Source: Micromonospora sp. NBC_00421
GTDB lineage: Bacteria > Actinomycetota > Actinomycetes > Mycobacteriales > Micromonosporaceae
Length of the DNA: 64,000 nucleotides
Direction of reading: 5' to 3'
Assembly (NCBI RefSeq): GCF_036017915.1
Contig: NZ_CP107929.1
Span: forward strand, 7,119,001-7,183,000
Shown here: in pieces, positions 16,989 through 27,096 of the stretch
Layout: each line of letters begins with the position of its first letter
Position numbering within the stretch: position 1 is the stretch's first letter
Translations under genes and position numbers: made by a program
The notes under the pieces: model-generated
Seen by the model: only the letters and a program-made list of their open reading frames with translations
The model's database searches: none
What the model was told of the DNA's origin: nothing

Positions 16989-17032
16989 GGCTCCGCAGCC
17001 GGCTGCCTAAACCATCGATACGAACGTGTCAC
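16973..17032 (-). CDS. Aromatic-rich leader peptide of aroG
   Basis: A 19-codon open frame, MTRSYRWFRQPAAEPVTSP, starting with GTG. Tyr5, Trp7 and Phe8 fall within four codons, so one short stretch reports all three end products of the shikimate pathway. The hexamer TACGCT (17040-17045) lies exactly 7 bases upstream of the GTG, the leaderless layout used by many genes in this window, which argues that the frame is translated. Its stop lies 28 bases before the terminator hairpin. It is too short for standard gene callers. Confidence 0.75.
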   Translation of the reverse strand: MTRSYRWFRQPAAEPVTSP

Positions 17033-17161
17033 GCCGGCAAGCGTACCCGAGGCGGAGGAAAGACTCATCCGGTAGTCGGCCGAACCTCGCCTGACGTTCA
17101 CTTCCGGCACGGCGACCGTCGGTAACTTCGGCGGCACCGCTCGCATCCCCCGGAGGTTCCG

Positions 17162-18319
17162 ATGGACCGTCGTACCGTCCTGCGCGCCACCGTCGCCGGT
17201 GGGGCCGCCGCCTTCGCCGGCAGCCTCTGGTCCGGCGCCGCGCTGGCCGCCCCGGCCCAACCCGGCGTCGGCCCCTACGGTCCACTCGGCACCGCCGACG
17301 GCAACGGCATCCAACTGCCCGCCGGCTTCACCAGCCGGGTGATCGCCCGCTCCCGGCAGGTGGTCCCCGGCACCTCGTACACCTGGCACAACGCTCCCGA
17401 CGGCGGGGCCTGCTTCGCCGCCGGCACCGGTTGGATCTACGTCTCCAACTCGGAGATCACCCCCAGCGGCGGCGCGTCGGCGGTGCGGTTCACCGCCGAG
17501 GGGACGATCGCCTCGGCGTACCGCATCCTCTCCGGCACCAACCAGAACTGCGCCGGCGGCGCGACGCCGTGGGGGACCTGGCTCTCCTGCGAGGAGATCA
17601 GCCGGGGCTTCGTCTACGAGACCTACCCGCAGGGCGGCACCGCCGCGGTGCAGCGCCCGGCGCTGGGCCGGTTCAAGCACGAGGCGGCGGCGGCCGACCC
17701 GGTCCGCCAGGTGATCTACCTGACCGAGGACGAGACCGACGGCTGCTTCTACCGGTTCCGCCCCTCCGTCTGGGGCGACCTCTCCGCCGGCACCCTGGAG
17801 GTGCTGGTCGCCGGCACCGCCACCAGCGGCCCGGTGAGCTGGGCCCGGGTCCCCGATCCGGACGGCTCGCCGACGGCGACCCGCAACCAGGTCTCCGGGG
17901 CGAAGCGGTTCACCGGCGGCGAGGGCTGCTGGTACGCCGACGGCACCTGCTGGTTCACCACCAAGGGCGACAACCGGGTCTGGGCGTACGACGTGGTCGG
18001 CCAGCGCATCGACCTGGCGTACGACGACTCGCTGGTGACCGGCGGCAGCGCCCCGCTGACCGGGGTGGACAACATCACCGGCACCCGCTCCGGCGACCTC
18101 TACGTCGCCGAGGACGGCGGCAACATGGAGATCAACCTGATCACCCCGACCGCAGTGGTGACGCCGTTCCTGCGGATCACCGGGCAGTCCTCGTCGGAGA
18201 TCACCGGGCCGGCGTTCTCGCCGGACGGCAGCCGGCTCTACTTCTCGTCCCAGCGCGGCACGTCCGGCCTCTCCGCCGGCGGCCTCACCTACGAGGTACG
18301 CGGCCCGTTCCGCTCCTGA
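17162..18319 (+). CDS. Exported PhoX-like (DUF839) protein
   Basis: A 385-residue exported protein. The N-terminus has a twin-arginine-like signal (MDRRTVLRATVAGGAAAFAG, cleavage near ALAAP). The mature part is a beta-propeller-like DUF839/PhoX fold: ITPSGGASAVRF, GGATPWGTWLSCEE, FKHEAAAADPVRQVIYLTEDETDGCFYRF, GGEGCWYADGTCWFTT and GPAFSPDGSRLYFSSQR. PhoX alkaline phosphatases use Ca and Fe; many homologues with this shorter form have no tested activity. GGAGGTTCCG precedes the ATG. It is divergent from the aroG leader. Confidence 0.85.
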   Translation: MDRRTVLRATVAGGAAAFAGSLWSGAALAAPAQPGVGPYGPLGTADGNGIQLPAGFTSRVIARSRQVVPGTSYTWHNAPDGGACFAAGTGWIYVSNSEITPSGGASAVRFTAEGTIASAYRILSGTNQNCAGGATPWGTWLSCEEISRGFVYETYPQGGTAAVQRPALGRFKHEAAAADPVRQVIYLTEDETDGCFYRFRPSVWGDLSAGTLEVLVAGTATSGPVSWARVPDPDGSPTATRNQVSGAKRFTGGEGCWYADGTCWFTTKGDNRVWAYDVVGQRIDLAYDDSLVTGGSAPLTGVDNITGTRSGDLYVAEDGGNMEINLITPTAVVTPFLRITGQSSSEITGPAFSPDGSRLYFSSQRGTSGLSAGGLTYEVRGPFRS

Positions 18320-18369
18320 CGCCCGCCCGCTACGCCCGCCCGCTACGCCCGCCCGCTACGCCCGCACGT
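18318..18369. repeat. 13-bp tandem repeat, four copies
   Basis: The unit TACGCCCGCCCGC occurs four times in a row (the first and last copies are slightly changed) and begins inside the stop codon of the PhoX-like gene. It is a simple direct repeat with no obvious function. Confidence 0.8.
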
Positions 18370-18463
18370 CCCCCGCTCGCCCCTCGGGCCTCGTCTCCGT
18401 CCCGCTCATGACCGCGCTCGGTCCCCGACGATGGCCGTCTGTCGAATTCCGCCGATGATCGTG

Positions 18464-18521
18464 CTCGATCCAGGATGTAGTGGCCTCAGGTCGGCGGGAG
18501 GCCCCTACATCCTGGATCGAG
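18464..18521. repeat. 24-bp near-perfect palindrome (extragenic repeat family A)
   Basis: Arms 18464-18487 and 18498-18521 match at 23 of 24 positions around a 10-base loop. The arm and the ATGATCGTGCT preceding it closely resemble the palindrome at 27285-27578, so both belong to one dispersed palindrome family. Confidence 0.85.
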
Positions 18522-18607
18522 GGGTGGGCTCGGGCGGTGGGGGATCTCGTTGCGGGGTTGGGGGTCTGGGGGCGTGGCGGAGGCGTCGGTGGGGTATCGA
18601 CAACCTC

Positions 18608-18823
18608 ATGACCCACGAGCAGAGCGACCAGGAACGGGTGGAGTCCCGGGCCCACCTGCTGCCCGAGGAGGCAGCGGTCGGCAGCGACGACCCGCAGGCC
18701 CAGGCCGAGGCGATCCTCGCCGAGTCTGATCTCCGCGAGGCCGACCAGCGGGCCGCCCCCGACACGGTGCTGGAGCACCGGACGTCCGAGCAGACCGTCA
18801 CCACGATCGAACCCCCCGACTGA
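18608..18823 (+). CDS. Small conserved acidic protein
   Basis: A 71-residue acidic protein (ERVESRAHLLPEEAAVGSDDPQAQAEAILAESDLREADQRAA, then EHRTSEQTV). The SDDPQAQAEAILAESE-like block recurs in small actinobacterial proteins of unknown function; it is probably helical and soluble. TATCGA lies 7 bases before the ATG and there is no Shine-Dalgarno sequence, so a leaderless transcript is possible. A hairpin at 18879-18923 follows. Confidence 0.65.
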   Translation: MTHEQSDQERVESRAHLLPEEAAVGSDDPQAQAEAILAESDLREADQRAAPDTVLEHRTSEQTVTTIEPPD

Positions 18824-18878
18824 CCCACCCCTGACCGATCCACCCGCTGACTGATCCACCCCCGACCCACTCCAGGTC

Positions 18879-18923
18879 GCCGAGGTGGCGGTGTCCACTT
18901 CCGGGTGATCCCGCCACCTCGGC
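18879..18923. terminator. Hairpin after the small acidic protein gene
   Basis: A perfect 13-base stem (18879-18891 and 18911-18923) with a 19-base loop, 55 bases after the stop. The loop is long for a terminator, so it could instead be another extragenic palindrome. Confidence 0.5.
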
Positions 18924-19098
18924 GTCATTGAGTCGATCAAGGCCGGTTGTTCGCCCGTCGAGGCCAGGTGGACAGGCCGGGCGGACAGGCCAGGTGGAGT
19001 GTGGTCCGGGTGGTGTGCCGGTGCGGGCGGTGGTGGTGCGGCGGGGCCGGACGGTGGCGCGTCGCCCCGGCGGCGTGGAGATCGGATAGCGTCGGGTC

Positions 19099-20391
19099 AT
19101 GCCCGACAGCGGTTACCCCTGGCCCATCGAGACGACCCGACTGGACAACGGCCTGCGCGTGGTGGTGAGCGAGGACCGCACCGCCCCGGCGGTCGCGGTC
19201 AACCTCTGGTACGACGTGGGCTCCCGCCACGAGCCGGCGGGACAGACCGGCTTCGCCCACCTCTTCGAGCACCTGATGTTCGAGGGCTCGGTCAACGTCG
19301 CCAAGACCGAACACATGAAGCTGATCCAGGGCTCCGGTGGCTCGCTCAACGCCACCACCAACCCGGACCGGACGAACTACTTCGAGACCGTCCCGGCCGA
19401 ACATCTGGAACTGGCCCTGTGGCTGGAGGCCGACCGGATGGGCGGGCTGGTCCCCGCGCTGACCCAGCAGACCCTGGACAACCAGCGGGACGTGGTCAAG
19501 AACGAGCGTCGACAGCGCTACGAGAACGTCCCGTACGGCGACGCCTGGCTGCGGCTGCTCCCGCTGCTCTACCCGCCGGGGCACCCCTACCACCACGCGA
19601 CGATCGGGTCGATGGCCGACCTGAACGCCGCCGACCTGGCCACCTTCCAGGCGTTCCACCAGACCTACTACGCGCCGGACAACGCGGTGCTCACCGTGGT
19701 CGGCGACGCCACCGCCGCCGAGGTGTTCGCGCTGGCCGAGCGGTACTTCGGGGGGATCCCGGCGCGCGGTGACATCCCCGCCGCGCCGGACGGCCACACC
19801 GTCGCCCGCACCGACCGGCCCGCCGTCGAGACGGTCACCGCCGAGGTTCCGGCCGCCCGGGTCTACGTCGCGCACCGCACCCACCCGTTCGGCAGCCCCG
19901 GCTACGACGTGGCCACGGTGGCCGCCACGGTGCTCGGCAGCGGCCGGGGCAGCCGGCTCTACCAGCGCCTCGCCGACGGCGAACGGCTCGCCCAGCCGGA
20001 CCTGGTCGGCGCGTACGGGGTGGACCTGGCGCACGCCCCGGCGCCATTGATCGCCACCGCCACCGCCCGCCCCGGGGTGACCGCCGAGCGGCTCACCGAA
20101 GGGGTCGCCGAGGTGGTCGACGAACTCGCCACCGTGCCGGTCACCGCCGCCGAGCTGGACCGGGCCAAGGCGCTGCTCAGCACCGCCTGGTGGCGGCAGA
20201 TGGCCACGGTGGACGGCCGGGCCGACGCACTCGGCCGGTACGCCACCCAGATCGGCGACCCGGCGAAGACCGCCGACCGGCTGCCCGGCTGGCTGTCGGT
20301 GACCGCCACGCAGATCGCCGAGCTGGCCGCCGACGTGCTCACCCCCGCCGACCGGGTGACCCTGACCTACCTGCCGGAGGAGACCTCATGA
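19099..20391 (+). CDS. M16 zinc metallopeptidase (catalytic subunit)
   Basis: A 430-residue M16 (pitrilysin/PqqL-like) peptidase. The inverted zinc motif HLFEH lies at residues 54-58, with the further Glu in NERRQRYEN. The rest shows the usual SLNATTNPDRTNYFETVP and TYYAPDNAVLTVVGD blocks. It is leaderless: TAGCGT lies 6 bases before the ATG. The stop overlaps the start of a second M16 gene (ATGA), which lacks the zinc motif, so the two probably form a heterodimer with one active site, as in bacterial PMPCB-like pairs. The substrate is unknown. Confidence 0.92.
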   Translation: MPDSGYPWPIETTRLDNGLRVVVSEDRTAPAVAVNLWYDVGSRHEPAGQTGFAHLFEHLMFEGSVNVAKTEHMKLIQGSGGSLNATTNPDRTNYFETVPAEHLELALWLEADRMGGLVPALTQQTLDNQRDVVKNERRQRYENVPYGDAWLRLLPLLYPPGHPYHHATIGSMADLNAADLATFQAFHQTYYAPDNAVLTVVGDATAAEVFALAERYFGGIPARGDIPAAPDGHTVARTDRPAVETVTAEVPAARVYVAHRTHPFGSPGYDVATVAATVLGSGRGSRLYQRLADGERLAQPDLVGAYGVDLAHAPAPLIATATARPGVTAERLTEGVAEVVDELATVPVTAAELDRAKALLSTAWWRQMATVDGRADALGRYATQIGDPAKTADRLPGWLSVTATQIAELAADVLTPADRVTLTYLPEETS

Positions 20392-21734
20392 CGCTGATCA
20401 CCACCCGTCCGGGTCCGGGCACCGCCCGGCCCTACCGGTTCCCGACGGTGGTCCGGCGGGAGGTCGCCGGTGGCCGGGTGGTCGCCGCGCACCTGCCCGG
20501 CCAGAACCTCGCCGTCGCGTTGCTGCTGCTCGACGCGGGTGCCGGGCGTGAGCAGGTGGGCAAGGAAGGGCTCGGCGCGGTGCTGGCCAAGGCGCTGGAG
20601 GAGGGCACCGCGCAGCGGGACGCCACCGGCTTCGCGCTGGCCGTCGAGGGCCTCGGCACCGAACTGGCCACCGGGCTGGACTGGGACAGCTTCCAGGTCA
20701 GCGTCCAGGTGCCGGTGGACCGGCTCGGCGCCGCGGTGGAGCTGCTCGCCGAGGCGGTGCGGACGCCCAGGCTCGACCCGGACGACGTGCGCCGGGTCCG
20801 CGACGACGAGGCGACCGCGCTGCGGATGGACTGGTCCAACCCCGGTCCACGTGCCGACGCGGCGCTACGTGCCGACCTGTTCGGCGCGCAGAACCGGTGG
20901 GGCCGGCCGCTGTACGGCGACCCCGGCTCGGTGGCCGGGCTGGACGTGGAGGACGTCACCGTCTTCCACTCCGAGTGGTTCCTCCGCCCCGGCACCCTGA
21001 TCGTCGCCGGTGACCTGGACCGGATCGACCTGGACGCGCTGGGCGCGGCGGCGTTCGCGGGCACCGGCGGCGGTCCCGTCGAGCGGGGCGGCCCGATCGA
21101 GGTGGCGCTGCCCGCCGGACGGCGGATCATCCTGGTGGACCGCCCCGGCTCGGTGCAGTCCACCCTGCGGCTGGGCCACCCGTCACCGCACCGCGCCCAC
21201 CCCGACCACGTGCCGATGACGCTCGCCGGCACGGTGCTGGGCGGGGCGTTCACCTCCCGGCTCAACCACCTGATCCGCGAGGTACGCGGCTACACGTACG
21301 GCATCCGGGGCGACTTCGCCTCGTCCCGCCGGTTCGGTCGGTTCGCGGTCAGCTCCGGCGTGCAGACGTCGGTGACCGCCCCGGCCCTGGTCGAGGCGAT
21401 CGGCGAGATCACCCGTACCCGGGCCGGCGGGGTGACCGAGGACGAGCTGGCGGTGGCCCGGTCCTGGCGGGCCGGTCAGCTCTCGGTCGAGTTGCAGAGT
21501 CCCCGGGCGATCACCTCGGCGTTGACCACCCTGGTCGTGCACGACCTGCCGGACGACTACCACGCGCGGTTGCGGGAGGAACTGCTCGCCGCCGACGTCG
21601 CGCAGGTCTCCGCGGCTGCCGGCGAGCACCTGCACCCGGATGCGCTCACCCTGGTCATCGAGGGGGACGCGGCGCTGATCCGCGACGAGCTGGTCGCCTC
21701 CGGGCTCGGCGAGGTGACCGACCACGCCGGCTGA
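20388..21734 (+). CDS. M16-family partner subunit (no zinc motif)
   Basis: A 448-residue M16 homologue. It keeps the fold markers (GTELATGLDWDSFQVSVQVP, WGRPLYGDPGSVAGL, LRPGTLIVAGDL, LGGAFTSRLNHLIREVRGYTYGIRGDF) and the Arg/Tyr of the C-terminal RGYTYG motif that binds substrate in partner subunits, but the HxxEH site is absent. It is thus expected to be the non-catalytic half of the enzyme whose gene overlaps it by four bases. Confidence 0.92.
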   Translation: MTLITTRPGPGTARPYRFPTVVRREVAGGRVVAAHLPGQNLAVALLLLDAGAGREQVGKEGLGAVLAKALEEGTAQRDATGFALAVEGLGTELATGLDWDSFQVSVQVPVDRLGAAVELLAEAVRTPRLDPDDVRRVRDDEATALRMDWSNPGPRADAALRADLFGAQNRWGRPLYGDPGSVAGLDVEDVTVFHSEWFLRPGTLIVAGDLDRIDLDALGAAAFAGTGGGPVERGGPIEVALPAGRRIILVDRPGSVQSTLRLGHPSPHRAHPDHVPMTLAGTVLGGAFTSRLNHLIREVRGYTYGIRGDFASSRRFGRFAVSSGVQTSVTAPALVEAIGEITRTRAGGVTEDELAVARSWRAGQLSVELQSPRAITSALTTLVVHDLPDDYHARLREELLAADVAQVSAAAGEHLHPDALTLVIEGDAALIRDELVASGLGEVTDHAG

Positions 21735-21957
21735 ACGGCGCTCGACGGGTGGCCGACCACCGGGCTGAGGGCAGGTCGGGGAGCGGGGCGGTGTGATTCC
21801 GGTCGCGCCGCCCCGGGAGGGCCGGGCCGGGCCGGTGGTGCGGATGCTGCGGCCGGACGGCCTGGTCACGGGCGATCTTCCGGGGCTTCGGGGCGTACCG
21901 TCGGGTGGTTTGTGGTGTGGTGGGGGGCACGGGCGGTGACCGGCGGGCGGGCGGTGA

Positions 21958-23040
<1,083 letters not shown>

Positions 23041-23217
23041 CCGGTCGCGTCGGGTCGGGCGCTCTCGGCGTCCGGCCGGTCCCGCCGGGCCGGCGTCCCC
23101 CGCGCTCGGCCCGGCGGCGGGGACGGCCGTGCCGGTCACCGGGTGCGCTGGTGGAGGTGCGTTACCTGGTCGGGAGCGGCGGGTAGACGGCCGTGCCGAC
23201 ACCGAGAGGAGAGCGCC

Positions 23218-23634
23218 ATGACAACGGTCGGAGAGTTCATGACGACCCGGTTGGTGACGATGGACGGCAACGACACGCTCACCGCCGCCGCGCAGGAGAT
23301 GCGGGACAGTGCGATCGGCGACGTGGTGGTGACCAGCGGTGACGACGTGGTCGGAATCGTCACGGACCGGGACGTCACCGTCCGGGCGGTAGCCGAGAGT
23401 CTGGACCCGAACCGTACCCGGCTCAACGAGATCACCAGCAGGGACGTGATCACGGTCAGCCAGCACGACGACGCGGTCGCCGCCGCGGACCTGATGCGCA
23501 CCTACGCCGTACGCCGGCTGCCGGTGATCGACGACGGCCGGTTGGTGGGCCTGGTGTCGATGGGTGACCTTGCGGTCGAACGGGAACCCCAGTCGGTCCT
23601 CGCGGACATCAGCGCCGACGACCCCAACAACTGA
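23218..23634 (+). CDS. CBS-domain-pair protein
   Basis: A 138-residue protein consisting of two CBS motifs (TVGEFMTTRLVTMDGNDTLTAAAQEMRDSAIGDVVVTSGDDVVGIVTDRD and LNEITSRDVITVSQHDDAVAAADLMRTYAVRRLPVIDDGRLVGLVSMGDLA). Such standalone Bateman modules bind adenine nucleotides or similar ligands and regulate a partner, unknown here. GAGAGGAGAGCGCC precedes the ATG. A strong hairpin terminator follows. Confidence 0.9.
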   Translation: MTTVGEFMTTRLVTMDGNDTLTAAAQEMRDSAIGDVVVTSGDDVVGIVTDRDVTVRAVAESLDPNRTRLNEITSRDVITVSQHDDAVAAADLMRTYAVRRLPVIDDGRLVGLVSMGDLAVEREPQSVLADISADDPNN

Positions 23635-23656
23635 CCTCCGCATGCGGACGACCCAG

Positions 23657-23690
23657 ACGCCGGCCCCCGGGACATCCCGGGGGCCGGCGT
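23657..23690 (+). terminator. Intrinsic terminator after the CBS gene
   Basis: A perfect GC-rich stem of 15 bases around a 4-base loop (arms within 23657-23690), 22 bases after the stop codon. Confidence 0.85.
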
Positions 23691-23822
23691 TCGTCGTCCC
23701 CGTCGGCGCGGGTGCCGGCCCCGGCGGATGGCCTCACCCGATCCGGGCGAGGTTGACGGCGGACCGGGCGGGGATCCCCCGCCGGTACCGGCAGGCGGAT
23801 GGGACGACGGGGGAGAGGCCCG

Positions 23823-24194
23823 ATGGTGGACGCGACCACGAGGTTCTTCGAGAGTCTGGAGCGGCGGGGTTACGAGCCGCTGTTGGACAAGGCCGTGGGG
23901 ACGCTGCGGTTCGACCTGCACGAGGGGGCGCAGACCACCCACTGGCTGCTCCGGGTTGACCGGGGCAAAGTGGCGGTCAGCCAGGAGGACCGCGAGGCGG
24001 ACACCGTCATCGGGACGACTCCGGCGTTGTTCGAGGAGATGGCGGCGGGTCGGGAACACGGCCTGGCGGCGCTGCTGCGCGGCGACATGACGGTGACCGG
24101 GGACGCCCGGCTGGTGGTGCAGATCGAGCGGGTCTTCCCCAGTTCCCCGGACGCCCAGGGGCCGCACCGGCTCCACCAGCGGGAGGTGCGGTGA
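23823..24194 (+). CDS. SCP2 sterol-binding-domain protein
   Basis: A 123-residue single-domain SCP2 protein (TLRFDLHEGAQTTHWLLRVDRGKVAVSQEDREADTVIGTTPALFEEMAAGREHGLAALLRGDMTVTGDARL). The fold binds hydrophobic ligands. GGGGGAGAGG precedes the ATG. It is translationally coupled to the glycogen-debranching-type enzyme downstream (stop and start overlap), a link between a lipid-binding fold and a carbohydrate enzyme that is not explained by the known function of either. Confidence 0.88.
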   Translation: MVDATTRFFESLERRGYEPLLDKAVGTLRFDLHEGAQTTHWLLRVDRGKVAVSQEDREADTVIGTTPALFEEMAAGREHGLAALLRGDMTVTGDARLVVQIERVFPSSPDAQGPHRLHQREVR

Positions 24195-26254
24195 TGGGAC
24201 AGAGCAACACGGTCCGGATCCTGGACGGCAACACGTTCGTCGTCTCGGAGGAGACCGGCGACATCGAGGCGACACCGACCGAGCCGACCGGCCTGTTCTC
24301 CCTCGACGTCCGCTTCCTGTCCCGCTGGGTGCTGACCGTCAACGGGGAACGGCTCAACGCGCTGTCCTACGACGACCTCCAGTACTACGAGGCGCGGTTC
24401 TTCCTGGTGCCCGGGATGGCCACCCACTACGTCGACGCGAAGCTGTCGATCATCCGGGAGCGCGCGGTCGGTGGCAGCTTCCGCGAACAGTTGACCATCC
24501 TGAACCACGACGAGAAGGCGGTCGACCTGGAGGTCCGGATGGACGCCGGGGCCGACTTCGCCGACCTCTTCCAGGTCAAGGACGAGATCCTCAACAAAAA
24601 GGGCGAGCTGTACGCCGAGGCCGAGTCCGACCGGCTGCGGCTGGGCTACCGCCGGGGCAACTTCCGGCGGGAGACGGTCATCTCGTCGTCCCGGCCGGCC
24701 CGGTACGACCGGAACGGCTTCGCGTACTCGGTGCACCTGGAACCCAACGAGGAGTGGACCGCGGAGATCGACGTACAGACCTTCGCGATCGGCCCGGGGG
24801 GCCGGGACCTGCGGCTGGGCGTGACCGTGCACGGCCACGAACGGCTCGCCCTCGCGCACGACCTGGAGGAGTGGATCGCCAAGGCCCCCAAGGTGAACAG
24901 TGAGCACGACCGGGTGGCCGCCACCTACCGGCGCAGCCTGATCGACCTGGCGGCGCTGCGCTTCGCGCCGCTGTCGCTCGGCGGCCAGACCCTGCCCGCC
25001 GCCGGCCTGCCCTGGTTCATGACCATGTTCGGCCGGGACAGCATCCTGACCTGTCTGCAGGTGCTGCCGTTCGCCCCGGAACTGTCCAAGACCACGCTAC
25101 GGATTCTGGCTGCCCTCCAGGGCACCCGGTTCGACGACTTCCGGGACGAGGACCCGGGCCGGATCCTGCACGAGATGCGCTACGGCGAGACGGCCGCCTT
25201 CGAGGAGCAGCCGCACTCGCCCTACTACGGTTCGGTCGACGCCACCCCGCTGTTCGTGGTCCTGCTTGACGAGTACGAGCGGTGGAGCGGGGACGTCGCG
25301 CTGGTCAAGGAGTTGGAACGGGAGTGCCGGGCCGCGCTGAGGTGGATCGACGACTACGCCGACCTGGCCGGCAACGGCTACATCTGGTACGAGCGGCGCA
25401 ACACCGAGACCGGGCTGGAGAACCAGTGCTGGAAGGACTCCTGGGACTCCATCTCGTACGCCGACGGTAGCCTGCCGCCGTTCCCCCGGGCCACCTGCGA
25501 GGTGCAGGGCTACGCGTACGACGCGAAGCGCCGGGCGGCCCGGATGGCCCGGGAGTTCTGGGACGATCCGGCGTTCGCCGACCGGCTGGAGCGGGAGGCC
25601 GCAGCGCTGAAGGAGCGGTTCAACCGGGACTGGTGGGTGGCCGACGGGGAGTACTACGCGCTGGCCCTCGACCCGGACGGCCGGCAGTGCGACGTGCTCA
25701 GCTCCAACATCGGGCACCTGCTGTGGAGCGGGATCGTCGACCACGACCGGGCCGAGAAGATCGCCAGGCACATGGTCGGGCCCCGGCTGTTCACCGGCTG
25801 GGGCGTGCGTACCCTCGCCGAGGGGGAGGTGCGGTACAACCCGATCGGCTACCACAACGGCACGATCTGGCCGTTCGACAACTCCTTCATCGCCTGGGGC
25901 CTGCGCCGGTACGGCTTCGCCGAGGAGGCCGCCACCATCGCCAACGGCATCCTCGACGCGGCCACCTACTTCGAAGGGCGGCTGCCCGAGGCGTTCGGTG
26001 GTTATCCCCGGGAGCAGACCAAGTTCCCGGTCGAGTACCCGACGGCGTGCAGCCCGCAGGCCTGGTCGACGGGCGCCCCGCTGCTGCTGCTGCGGACCAT
26101 GCTCGGCCTGGAGCCGCACGAGGGGCACCTGGCGGTGGAGCCGGTGCTGCCCGTCGGGATGGGCCGGATCGAGGTGTTGGACATCCCGGGCCGGTGGGGA
26201 CGGGTGGACGCCTTCGCCCGGGGCCGGGCCGACCGGCAGCGGCTGGCCGACTGA
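24194..26254 (+). CDS. Glycogen debranching enzyme-like glycosidase
   Basis: A 686-residue cytosolic enzyme. The N-terminal beta-domain (VRILDGNTFVVSEETGDI, GLFSLDVRFLSRWVLTVNGERL) matches GDE N-terminal domains; the rest is an (alpha/alpha)6 amylo-alpha-1,6-glucosidase toroid (GLPWFMTMFGRDSILTCLQ, WKDSWDSISYADG, CDVLSSNIGHLLWSG, YHNGTIWPFDNSFIAWGL). Acid residues are visible in FGRDS and in the trp-rich NGTIWP loop. It likely debranches glycogen or trehalose-derived glucans. ATG 24194 has GGGAGG seven bases upstream. It overlaps the SCP2 stop. Confidence 0.9.
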   Translation: MGQSNTVRILDGNTFVVSEETGDIEATPTEPTGLFSLDVRFLSRWVLTVNGERLNALSYDDLQYYEARFFLVPGMATHYVDAKLSIIRERAVGGSFREQLTILNHDEKAVDLEVRMDAGADFADLFQVKDEILNKKGELYAEAESDRLRLGYRRGNFRRETVISSSRPARYDRNGFAYSVHLEPNEEWTAEIDVQTFAIGPGGRDLRLGVTVHGHERLALAHDLEEWIAKAPKVNSEHDRVAATYRRSLIDLAALRFAPLSLGGQTLPAAGLPWFMTMFGRDSILTCLQVLPFAPELSKTTLRILAALQGTRFDDFRDEDPGRILHEMRYGETAAFEEQPHSPYYGSVDATPLFVVLLDEYERWSGDVALVKELERECRAALRWIDDYADLAGNGYIWYERRNTETGLENQCWKDSWDSISYADGSLPPFPRATCEVQGYAYDAKRRAARMAREFWDDPAFADRLEREAAALKERFNRDWWVADGEYYALALDPDGRQCDVLSSNIGHLLWSGIVDHDRAEKIARHMVGPRLFTGWGVRTLAEGEVRYNPIGYHNGTIWPFDNSFIAWGLRRYGFAEEAATIANGILDAATYFEGRLPEAFGGYPREQTKFPVEYPTACSPQAWSTGAPLLLLRTMLGLEPHEGHLAVEPVLPVGMGRIEVLDIPGRWGRVDAFARGRADRQRLAD

Positions 26255-26346
26255 CCGGCGTGCCGTACGCCGACCGCGCCTCGGCCGGGCTCCCCGAGCC
26301 GGCTCCGCCCTACGGTTCCGTAACCTACGCGGGGTAAAGTAACCGG

Positions 26347-27096
26347 ATGCCGGAACTCGTTTACCCGCCCGTGATCGCCGCCGCCAAGACCATGTTCCGG
26401 GTCCTCGACCTGCGGCTGACCGTCGACGGCAACCACCACGTGCCCCGTACCGGTGGGGTGGTGCTGGCCAGCAACCACGTCAGCTACCTCGACTTCATCT
26501 TCTGCGGGTACGGGGCGCACGAGTCCCGGCGGCTGGTCCGGTTCATGGCCAAGCACGAGGTCTTCGCGCACAAGGTCTCCGGCCCGCTGATGCGCGGCAT
26601 GAAGCACATCCCGGTGAACCGGTCGGCGGGGGTCGGTTCGTACAACACGGCGGTGGACGCGCTGCGCCGGGGCGAGGCGGTCGGTCTCTTCCCGGAGGGG
26701 ACGATCAGCCGTTCCTTCACGGTGAAGGAGTTGAAGACCGGCGCGGCCCGGATGGCGCAGGCGGCGGCGGTGCCGCTGCTGCCGGTGGCGCTGTGGGGCA
26801 CCCAGCGGCTCTGGACCAAGGGCCGGCCGAAGACCCTGACCCGGCGGCACACCCCGATCACCATCCTGCTCGGCGAGCCGATGGACCCGGCCGCCTATCC
26901 GGACGCCAACGCCATGACGGCGGAGCTGAAGACCCGGCTGGCCGCGCTGGTGGACCGGGCCCAGCGGGAGTACCCCGACAAGCCGGCCGGCCCGGACGAC
27001 ACCTGGTGGCAGCCGGCCCACCTGGGCGGTACCGCGCCCAGCCTGGAGAAGGCCGCCGAACTGGACCGCCGCCCCCGCCGCTCGACCGCCTCCTGA
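26347..27096 (+). CDS. 1-acyl-glycerol-3-phosphate-type acyltransferase (PlsC family)
   Basis: A 249-residue membrane-associated acyltransferase that probably esterifies lysophospholipids. The catalytic NHVSYLD block (HX4D) is near residue 43, KHIPVNRS near residue 92, FPEGTISRS near residue 117 and PLLPVALWGT near residue 145, in the standard PlsC order. The C-terminal 40 residues are Pro/Arg-rich. TAAAGT lies 6 bases before the ATG with no Shine-Dalgarno sequence, so it is leaderless and not coupled to the debranching enzyme gene upstream. Confidence 0.9.
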   Translation: MPELVYPPVIAAAKTMFRVLDLRLTVDGNHHVPRTGGVVLASNHVSYLDFIFCGYGAHESRRLVRFMAKHEVFAHKVSGPLMRGMKHIPVNRSAGVGSYNTAVDALRRGEAVGLFPEGTISRSFTVKELKTGAARMAQAAAVPLLPVALWGTQRLWTKGRPKTLTRRHTPITILLGEPMDPAAYPDANAMTAELKTRLAALVDRAQREYPDKPAGPDDTWWQPAHLGGTAPSLEKAAELDRRPRRSTAS

